Below are positions 1 to 6,962 of a DNA stretch of 10,082 bases, in pieces. The notes under the pieces are model-generated. The model was not told the origin of the DNA, did not search any database, and saw only the letters and a list, made by a program, of their open reading frames with translations. This DNA comes from Zancudomyces culisetae (taxonomy: Eukaryota; Kickxellomycota; Harpellomycetes; Harpellales; Legeriomycetaceae). Made by a program: the position numbers and the translations under genes. Location of the stretch: the NCBI GenBank assembly GCA_001969505.1, contig LSSK01000364.1, forward strand, positions 1 to 10,082. Direction: 5' to 3'. Numbering within the stretch: position 1 is the stretch's first letter; each line of letters opens with the position of its first letter.

Positions 1-1185
1 TCTGTTAGACCACCTTGTGTACCCTGTGACCCAAGTGTCCTTCGAGTGTTTGAAGGGGTTCTGTATTAAATCTGCTATCCATGTTTTCATGCCACTCCAT
101 TTGTGGAATGCTCTGTCTCTAGCTCTGGTCGTTCTACTGTAAATATCTGTTATATTTAATTCTTCTCGCAATCTCCTCATGCATGTCGATCTGCCCACTC
201 CCATGGCTATTCTTATCGTGTTTTCCACGGCTTGCTGTATCGGTTTTACCCTTGCTTCAGATATGCCGAACATTTCACCTCCATAACTAGCGACCGAAAT
301 GACTATCGACCTAATTACCATCTTTTTCATCAACAGCGGTGTATTTCTGTCTTTGGGTAGATACTAGTTGCTCATGGTTGCTCTTTGTACTTTTTCTTTC
401 CTCTCCTGTATGTGTAGCTTGTTATTCCAATATTTATTGAATATAACACCCAAGTATTTATATTCATCTACTTCTGGTACTTTTGCACTTCCCAAAAAGT
501 ATTCTGGACTCGTATTCTCGGTATTAATATTAATATCTTCAACAGTAATATTTCCTACTTCAACTGTCATAATAGCACTCTTGCTAGCATTCACCTTCAT
601 GTCCCACCTCTGACACCATTGCTGCATCCTGTCAAGTGCTTCTTGCATCTGCTCTGGAGTGTCTGACAATAAGACTGTATCGTCTGCAAATAGTAGTCCC
701 GGAATTTTTTCTTGGATCCCTGGTACTTCTATTCCCTCCATTCCTTCAAATATATCATTAATAAAAATATCAAAAAGCATTGGTGAGGCTGGGCATCCTT
801 GGCGAACACCTCTTTCGAAGTTCATCGCCTCCGATAATTCATTTCCTACCCTTACTTTTATTCTAGTGTTAGCATAAAGTTCTTTAATTACTTCCTGTAA
901 TTTTCCATTAATTTTGTTCATTTTTAATTTTTTGAATAATAAACTATGTTGTACTTTGTCATAGGCTTTTTCAAAATCAATAAAACAAATTATGGTTTAT
1001 GTATTATTGATTTTTCGCCTTTTTATAATTTCGTATAGCGCTGTGGCTTGGGCACGCATTCTTCCAGTGTCCTAAATCCTGTTTGCTCTTTATCTAGTAA
1101 TATGTGTCTATTATTATTAATATTAAATGTAATACTTTATTTAGTATACTGTGTGAATTTAGTCGCTGTAAATACTCGATATCGC
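1..1185 (-). pseudogene. Decayed non-LTR (LINE-type) reverse transcriptase, partial
   Basis: This is the polymerase of a non-LTR retrotransposon, which copies element RNA into the genome by target-primed reverse transcription. Reading leftward, the motifs come in RT order: LLDKEQTGFR (about 1110-1080), FIDFEKAYDKV (motif A, about 985-950), GVRQGCPASPMLFDIFIND (about 810-750), FADD (catalytic motif C, 679-690), and YKYLGVIF, followed by a thumb or connection-like region that stays open to position 1. The catalytic Asp of motif A and both Asp of FADD are intact. The gene is broken by TAA at 1137-1139, a duplicated AC dinucleotide at 1067-1070 that shifts the frame by two, TAA at 997-999 and TAG at 364-366. 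The longest uninterrupted stretch starting at an ATG is 364-921, 185 residues. Upstream of about 1185 the similarity fades, so the 5' part, including any endonuclease, is lost or unrecognisable. The 3' end lies outside the window. The RT assignment is secure; the exact clade is not. Confidence 0.9.
1..1185 (-). mobile_element. Inactive copy of a non-LTR retrotransposon (left part outside window)
   Basis: The extent is taken from where RT-like translation can be followed on the minus strand. No poly(A) tail, target-site duplication or second ORF can be seen, because the 3' end is beyond position 1 and the 5' border is blurred into AT-rich sequence. Loss of recognisable sequence on the upstream side fits 5' truncation, which is common for LINE insertions, but decay would look the same. 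Confidence 0.75.
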
Positions 1186-1584
1186 TATTTTTTACAATTT
1201 TCAAAAATGAATTATGTATTTTTATATCAATATTCACTTTAGTAAGTTTGGAAATTTTCAACACTTATATATCACAAAACATAGTTATTTACGGTTTGAA
1301 ATAGGTACCCTGGAGCATAACACAACGGTTAAAAAATAATATAACTATTAATTCCGCATTTCGACATATTTTATGTTTAAAGGTGTAGTATATTTATATA
1401 GTTTTAAACATCCATATAACTCTGTGAAAGTTTTTCGGACTAAACGCATAATTACTTTATACACTGGGTTTTCTAAATGTCTACATATCGTAGAAAAGGT
1501 ATTATAACAACCTCAGATAAACAAAATTTTACTGATAGATAATCGCATGATACTCTCGCATAGTTTATAAACATATTAAATAGT
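1186..1584. other. AT-rich stretch with no gene seen
   Basis: About 400 very AT-rich bases lie between the retrotransposon remnant and the 3' end of the next broken coding region. The open frames here are short, composed of AT-rich codons and without recognisable motifs. No RNA gene or clear repeat was seen. Confidence 0.5.
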
Positions 1585-2762
1585 TTACAAGTGTAATATA
1601 TATTCATGTAAATCTTTTCTTGACGATGATAGTTTATAATCTATAAGAAAAAGTTTAAAGAGCAATGGATATTCGGAATAGTTGCAGTTAGCAAGAATGC
1701 CAATGTCGTATATAGGATCATAATAATCATGTTGAATAGTCTGTTCCGTTTCAACATCGAATATATCCAAATCGCAACCCGTTATCGAAGTTGTACGATA
1801 TAATATATTTTCCAATGATTTATATGTCGTCGTATCATAGTCGACTCCATCGGACAAAGAAGCAGTATACAAGTCCATATAGCTGTATTTATCCATAAAA
1901 ACGACATCGCCGTCGATAGGTGAAATGGTGTTTTGAATTGAAATATCATCATGTAATGACTTTATGAGAAGATCTTTACATTCCAACTGATCATTGTAAT
2001 AATATTTATTTTCAGCATCCAATGATTCCAGATTAAAGTTTTATTATATCCCACGTTTAACTCTTTATATAAATCTTCATAATCAGCTATAACACATACT
2101 CTAGCTATAAGATATCGCCTGAGTTTTGTATAATTATCATTGTGCTGCTTTATAGCTAATAGATATCTACTACATCCTCGCTTGGAACTTTAGGATACCA
2201 GATACAATAATAATTAAATATGCGAATTTCAGTTATCGAATCACGTTCATCTGCGAATTCTATACTCGAATAACCATTTTGTATCGAAAAGTTATTCTTT
2301 GTAACATATAAAGACTCGTATGCTTGAGATTTGCATATAAATTCTAGAAGTTTATAACATTTTACAATCTATTCTCCAAATGTGTGATTTTTTAATATAC
2401 CGGTGATTACAGTGCTGTAATATTTAAACTCATAATATCACGCAATTTATATTCTGTAATATCACGTATTCTATCTTCATCGCTATCAAATAATTCATAT
2501 CCAGTCTCCATTTCTATATTAAAATTTTCTATATCTCCTCTGGAGGCATGCATCATATTTCTAATAAAATCACACTCTCTTACTAAACTCGCCATTTTGT
2601 TATCATCCTCTTTTTGTTCATATTCCGTCAATTCTTTGTTACATATATAGCTGAATCCGAAAACTCTTTAGCGGCATATGCATTATAATCCTCTAATATA
2701 GTGGTTATATTGTGAACATAGTAGTTTTTATAATCTTTTATGTAAATAGGCTTGATTATATA
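1585..2762 (-). pseudogene. Unrecognised broken coding region (main part), multiple frameshifts
   Basis: I do not recognise this gene. On the minus strand, protein-like sequence continues for almost 1.2 kb but jumps frame repeatedly: 2762-2628 (ends ..SDSAIYVTKN), 2667-2407 (..RDITEYKLRDIM..), 2368-2156 (..NYYCIWYPKVPSEDVVDIY), 2189 to about 2045 (..LRRYLIARVCVIADYED) and 2040-1585 (..YSEYPLLFKLFLIDYK..). Successive fragments abut or overlap by tens of bases and are not separated by GT..AG gaps, which favours small indels over introns. The last fragment is 152 codons, with no ATG at its start; a TTG at 2020-2022 is its only start-like codon. The fragments are rich in Asp, Glu, Tyr, Ile and Lys, with non-random amphipathic text. 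Two of them share a motif (see findings), hinting at internal repeats or merged paralogues. An intron-rich or mis-sequenced gene remains possible. Confidence 0.5.
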
Positions 2763-2811
2763 CTATTTAATTGTTTGATATATTGAAAAGTGTTTTACTC
2801 TGTTTTCACTT

Positions 2812-3125
2812 TTAAACTTGTTTACGAAACATTAATATATTATAGTAGCTAGGATAAATCCAACCAAACTCTTCCCAATTTTCATAGGTATGGAAAAAGG
2901 AACTGCACGTTATTGGTGCAATGTCATTTCTCAATCCATCAATAATCTCTGAACTCGAATTTTTTTTAGCAAATCAAACTCATTTACTACATTTGATTTT
3001 CCTGGATATATTCTTTTTACTTACCAAGCAGCGAAAATACCACAAAATTAATTGAACAACTCGAATTTATGGGCAAATGTGTTTATCCAAAAGATCATTT
3101 GATCTTTTGCTGAATCAAAATAGAC
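2812..3125 (-). pseudogene. Upstream fragments of the same broken coding region
   Basis: Coding-like text continues upstream on the minus strand. From 3125 one frame reads FDSAKDQMIFWINTFAHKF, hits TAA at 3048-3050 and TAA at 3021-3023, then continues through YPGKSNVVNEFDLLKK. At the A8 run (2960-2967 on the minus strand) the sensible text shifts to another frame, reading NSSSEIIDGLRNDIAP and later HTYENWEEFGWIYPSYYN, and ends at TAA 2812-2814. A perfect fungal donor-like GTAAGT sits at 3024-3019, so one intron may also be involved. The region touches the upstream side of the divergent dehydrogenase gene. Whether it belongs to one gene with 1585-2762 is inferred from strand, spacing and composition only. 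Confidence 0.35.
3088..3109. repeat. Perfect inverted repeat, 10-base arms, 2-base centre
   Basis: CAAAAGATCA at 3088-3097 is followed by TT and then its exact reverse complement at 3100-3109. It lies about 170 bases before the start of the dehydrogenase gene and also inside the broken minus-strand coding region. It could be a dyad regulatory site or chance in AT-rich DNA. Confidence 0.5.
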
Positions 3126-3243
3126 CTAACAATGACAACCAAAAACCAGACTCCTTTCTATTCCCTATAATTTATGAGACCGCTTTTTAAAGTGATTTTA
3201 ATGATAATTAAAGCCATTTTTACTCCTAAGAAACGAACCAAAG

Positions 3244-3250
3244 TATAAAA
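3244..3250 (+). promoter_or_regulatory. TATA box of the dehydrogenase gene
   Basis: TATAAAA begins 32 bases before the ATG at 3276. With usual metazoan-like spacing, transcription would begin almost at the start codon. The intervening AAGAAGAAAAATATCAATCG is A-rich, and the start context CAAAAATGGG is favourable. Confidence 0.5.
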
Positions 3251-3275
3251 AGAAGAAAAATATCAATCGACAAAA

Positions 3276-4421
3276 ATGGGCTTTCCACCTTTTACAGCAG
3301 AAGAAAACACCTGGGTTCCCACACAGCGACAAGACGGGAAAATAGCATTAGTCACAGGTTCAAGCAGAGGCATCGGCTTTGAGACCGCAAAGACCCTCGC
3401 TGCCCTTGGTGCACACGTCGTTCTCGTTGGAAATGATCCGGATCATGTGTTTGAAGCAGTGATTGAACAAATTGTAAACAAAATCGGGTGCGAACGATCC
3501 ATGTTGGAACACATGCATGTGGATCTAGGTTCCCAGCGTAGCATCCTGCAATTTGCTGACAAATGGAGGGCAAGAAAAGATAAGCGAATCCATATCCTAA
3601 TCAACAATGCAGGGATTCCTGGGATTCCCGGAAAAACCCAAGATGGTTGGGAAATGTGTTGGGGTATCAATTTTATTGGCTCAGCAATGCTCACCAGATT
3701 GCTGCTAGAATTCATGACTCCAACCAAACAAAACAGCGGCGATGCAGCAGGCGAATATCACGCATCGGGAATGGGCGTCGAAGGTGTTCATGGAGGCTCG
3801 ATAACTGTTGGCGAAAGCAATAGCAATGCTCAACCAAAAGACGCTGATTCGCTCCTGAAACTAAACGATGACTCATGCGACCCTGCAAGGATTGTATTTG
3901 TAAGCTCCTCCGCTCATGTTTTTACCATGGGTTTACCGTTGGATGAAAAGTATCTTACGAGTTCTGGCGGAGGCTTTTTTTCACTGCGCTACGGAGAGTC
4001 CAAGCTAGCCGTGCTCATGTTTGCCCGTGAGTTGGCTAGGAGGCTAGAGAGCGGACTGCGTTCGCCTATGCGGAAAAAAAAGATTACAAAAGAAAATACA
4101 CTAGCCATTCCTGACAGCGGTCCACTTTCTGGTCCAATCCATGTCTATGTTGTCCACCCAGGAACCACTTTTTCCAATTTCTGGAATGGTTTTCCTACAT
4201 TTATCCAGAATATTATTCAAAAACTGAGTCAGAGTGCCGAAGCCGGCGCATTTACCTCCCTCTATTGTGCTACCGAGCCATCCATTTCTCACCAGACCGG
4301 ACTGTACTATGCTGATTGCAAGGTCGCCGCTCCTGGCTACTGGGTCAATGACCCTGAAAAGTCTGCAAAACTTTGGGAGTATAGCTCGCAATGGATTGGA
4401 CTGGATTCCTCGCTCTTCTAG
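3276..4421 (+). CDS. Short-chain dehydrogenase/reductase (SDR), retinol-dehydrogenase/WWOX-like
   Basis: This is an NAD(P)-dependent oxidoreductase of the classical SDR fold, which interconverts alcohols and carbonyls; the substrate cannot be told. TGSSRGIG at residues 27-34 is the dinucleotide-binding glycine motif. D83-L84 is the usual adenine-contact DL, NNAG is at 110-113, N132 is the catalytic Asn, VSSSAH at 209-214 carries the catalytic Ser, and YGESK at 239-243 gives catalytic Tyr239 and Lys243. HPGTT at 294-298 is the family's PG motif. At 381 residues it exceeds the roughly 300-330 of typical retinol-dehydrogenase-like SDRs. The excess is two low-complexity insertions, about 148-203 (Gly/Ser/Asn/Asp-rich) before the Ser motif and about 259-287 (basic) before the HPG motif. 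There is no signal peptide or N-terminal membrane anchor, so it is probably cytosolic. The ATG is supported by the stop-free reading, the good context and the TATA box. There is no intron. The gene is visibly more GC-rich than the sequence on either side. The family is certain; the subfamily is tentative. Confidence 0.95.
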   Translation: MGFPPFTAEENTWVPTQRQDGKIALVTGSSRGIGFETAKTLAALGAHVVLVGNDPDHVFEAVIEQIVNKIGCERSMLEHMHVDLGSQRSILQFADKWRARKDKRIHILINNAGIPGIPGKTQDGWEMCWGINFIGSAMLTRLLLEFMTPTKQNSGDAAGEYHASGMGVEGVHGGSITVGESNSNAQPKDADSLLKLNDDSCDPARIVFVSSSAHVFTMGLPLDEKYLTSSGGGFFSLRYGESKLAVLMFARELARRLESGLRSPMRKKKITKENTLAIPDSGPLSGPIHVYVVHPGTTFSNFWNGFPTFIQNIIQKLSQSAEAGAFTSLYCATEPSISHQTGLYYADCKVAAPGYWVNDPEKSAKLWEYSSQWIGLDSSLF

Positions 4422-6700
4422 TTAGACTATTCCGCTTTATTTAGTTAGACATTCACTGATAATAGTCATCATTTTGTCAACAGTTGATACGCCTGTTTTA
4501 CATGTGAAAGGAGATTTATTTTTCATTTTATTTTCTGCTTACAAGTGTGCGTGTAACTCGGGTGTATACATCGTATTAGCCAAAGTTAATTTGATGGTTT
4601 TGATTTTTCCTTAAACAATCCGCTTGTCGTAGAACATACTCAAAATTGCTACCAAGGCACAATAACATGTGAGCAAAGTATACTCTATCGTTATTTTCAA
4701 CATTTTGCAGCCCAGTAATATGAAAATTACATGAGATTTAATCCGTTGTATAGCAACACCTGCCGTAAGCCTGCTTTTTTTGTGATTGGAGAGTTAGAAG
4801 GCAATAAGTAGCTCACTCAGCAGTGACATAATGGCATCCAAGAGTGTATATTGTGCTCAGTGTTTAGGCGAGTTGAGAATCTGCTTTGCATAGTGCAACA
4901 TGTATACCAGGTTACCAAGCCGTGTATTCAAAACTGTAGCTTGTATTTGAAGTTTGTAGTGTGAAGATAGTAAAAACAAAAACATTGACAAGCATGAGCA
5001 GAAAAGTATATTGTTTCAAACACAATAGGGGGATAATATGATAGTCACAAACTGCTATTTAACACAGTAGTGCATTAGAGTTGTTTTTGGTTTCAGAGTG
5101 TGTGGCACACAAAAGCATTAAAAAATATACAGCCATCATCAGCAAAGAGAGGAATATTTGGTTTGATATCTGCACCCGGCTTTATTCCAAACACATATAG
5201 CCACACCCACCCACTTTGGAATTATATTACCAACTCTTATCATTGTGAATCAAGTAGTACGCCACTAAATGGCACGTAAAATTAAAAGGCACTACACCTC
5301 GAACTGGCTGTTAGGCTAGTAGCTATAAAACGTTCTCAATTTAAATTTAAAAAATCCAATACAAACCCAATCGGAAGTTAAAAGCTTTAACAACCACTAG
5401 TTACCATCATTTTTTGATCATTGTTGACTTGTATTATACCTTTTACCTTCTTTTATGCCTCTTGTCCAAAGAAAAGAACATTTGCAATTACTTTATGTTT
5501 GTGCGTAGAAAATAAAACGAACCTCTTTGTTGGAACAAAAAAAAAAGCTTTTAGGGTAGAGTGTTGACTATAAGTTGGAACTGTTTCTGTCTGCTATTAT
5601 ATGGAACGAGTCAATCAGTGAAATGCTAAATAACAGTTGAAAGAGATAATCTAGAATCTAGTATGCAACAGTTTTTGTCTCTAAAAAAGGTTGAAAATTA
5701 GCCAGTGTTAGTAGGACCGATTGAAGTCTTGCGTCTGCTTCAACATGCTTAAAAATGTGAGCTTAAAATACCGGAATTTCTCTATAATGCAAGCCAGTGT
5801 GTTTTTTACAATGCGAACAATAGATTTTTTTTGCACAACGTTTTCTTGGTTTTTGGATTTAAATATATGGCATATATTTAGCCATGCTTTTCATGGTTCA
5901 AATATAGCTAATAAGTATGTGCAAAAAGAAATGAAAATTGGATGCTGGCTTTACTAATCCGGCTTTGTGGCAGGGCATTTTTTTAAAAATTAATGTAATT
6001 GTCATTAAGTTTCCAGTAAAGTTTTTATATAGTACAAGTAAATAATTAGAAAGATAAATTAAAAACCAATTAATTACATACAAAAACTAACAATCAAACA
6101 AGGCATAGAATTTGAGCCAAGGTTGTATGAATATAATTGTTCAGATATTCGTAAAATAGAAATACTCTATTTGATAAATATTATGGGCTCATTTTTTGCC
6201 TATTGTCAAGAATACTGTTGTCATTATCTCAACTTAAAAGCTGTAGTGCATTTACGTCTTAGCTTGCGGAATTAGGATTAATTACAGCTCAGGAATTAGA
6301 TTCAGTATATACAAATAAATAAAAAACAAACATTAAACAATAAGAATTACAAAACGAAGCCGTGTAAAATACACGTACATTGCAGGCTTCCGCTTTGTAT
6401 TTCTTTTTTGGGGGGGAGGGGAAGTGATTCTTTACTTCTTTCCTCTTTGGAAGATCCAATTGCTAGCTGCAATGCATTGAATGTATTGGATGTGTTCAAG
6501 CAAAGGTGGTAACAACAATAAAGAAAAAAATACTTTCAATTATAACGTACAAGCTTTTACCTAGCCATTTAATGAAGTATTGTTGTTTAACATTATTCAA
6601 ACACACTACCCACGCCCTCATGGTTACCTTTATCAATGAGAGAAACAATATTTTTACTATGACTTACACTATTTTATATTACATCCATGCCTAAGTACCA
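4422..6700. other. Long intergenic stretch with no convincing gene
   Basis: About 2.3 kb follow the dehydrogenase stop. Open frames are short and motif-free; the longest, near 5721-5957, begins at TTG and has no family features. No tRNA cloverleaf, rRNA or snRNA hallmark was found by eye. The stretch contains several small inverted repeats (5099-5111, 5860-5880, 6361-6375), an A10 run near 5539-5548 and a G7-A-G4 run near 6410-6421. Part of it is presumably the dehydrogenase 3' untranslated region and distal promoter of the repeat-protein gene. A spliced gene with very short exons or a non-coding RNA cannot be excluded. Confidence 0.5.
5860..5896. repeat. Two adjacent inverted repeats
   Basis: TAAATATATG (5860-5869) is followed by one G and then its exact reverse complement (5871-5880). 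Directly after it, CCATG (5882-5886) pairs with CATGG (5892-5896) around a CTTTT loop. Together they could form two consecutive hairpins or a dyad protein-binding site. The first is AT-only except for its centre, so chance is a real alternative. Confidence 0.4.
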
Positions 6701-6713
6701 AAAGAAAATTTCG

Positions 6714-6720
6714 TATATAA
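6714..6720 (+). promoter_or_regulatory. TATA box of the repeat-protein gene
   Basis: TATATAA followed by G lies 249 bases before the ATG at 6963, with no intervening long open frame. It is the best TATA-like match in the upstream region. It would imply a leader of roughly 200 bases, or a leader intron. Confidence 0.45.
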
Positions 6721-6812
6721 GTAGTATGGAGGAATCCAAGTTTAAGAATCTATAATCACGACGAATATCTTTTCAGACATTCCTGAATCGAATAAAAGTA
6801 AAAAGAGAATCA

Positions 6813-6905
6813 ACCTCTATTCCTATCCTATAATATCTCTCAACCTATATCTTTCATCAAAAACTTAGAAGTGAAGAGATACTCCTATAGTTATTCCTAT
6901 CTTCG
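6813..6905 (+). promoter_or_regulatory. Pyrimidine-rich leader/core-promoter tract
   Basis: CT-rich blocks at about 6813-6860 and 6880-6905 contain the repeated string TATTCCTAT. CT-rich tracts just before transcription starts are described in strongly expressed fungal genes. Here the tract would suggest high expression of the downstream secreted protein, with the real start near it instead of 30 bases after the TATA box. Confidence 0.3.
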
Positions 6906-6962
6906 TAAAGTAAAACATCAATTTAGTCCAGGAAAAACAAGTAAAAACTTAATAATACCAAC

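Noticed and set aside
368-877. Plus-strand open frames over the reverse transcriptase
   Set aside because: They are shadows of the minus-strand RT, which has clear motifs; the plus-strand text has none.
1048-1304. Two overlapping plus-strand frames of about 65 codons
   Set aside because: Hydrophobic, AT-driven text without motifs, lying partly over the RT remnant.
3352-4425. Minus-strand and alternative plus-strand frames inside the dehydrogenase
   Set aside because: The SDR frame carries all catalytic motifs; the others are by-products of its GC-richer codons.
4831-4893. A 20-codon plus-strand ORF beginning MASKSVYCAQC
   Set aside because: The CxxC looks suggestive, but the ORF is too short, lacks context and is not distinguishable from chance.
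5891-5903. B-box-like GGTTCAAAT suggesting a tRNA
   Set aside because: No matching A-box, acceptor stem or cloverleaf could be folded around it.
5721-5957. A 78-codon plus-strand frame
   Set aside because: It starts at TTG, is rich in Phe and Ile by composition, and shows no motif or family likeness.
6506-6694. A 62-codon plus-strand frame before the repeat-protein promoter
   Set aside because: Its start is GTG, its text is composition-driven, and it lies just upstream of the TATA box.
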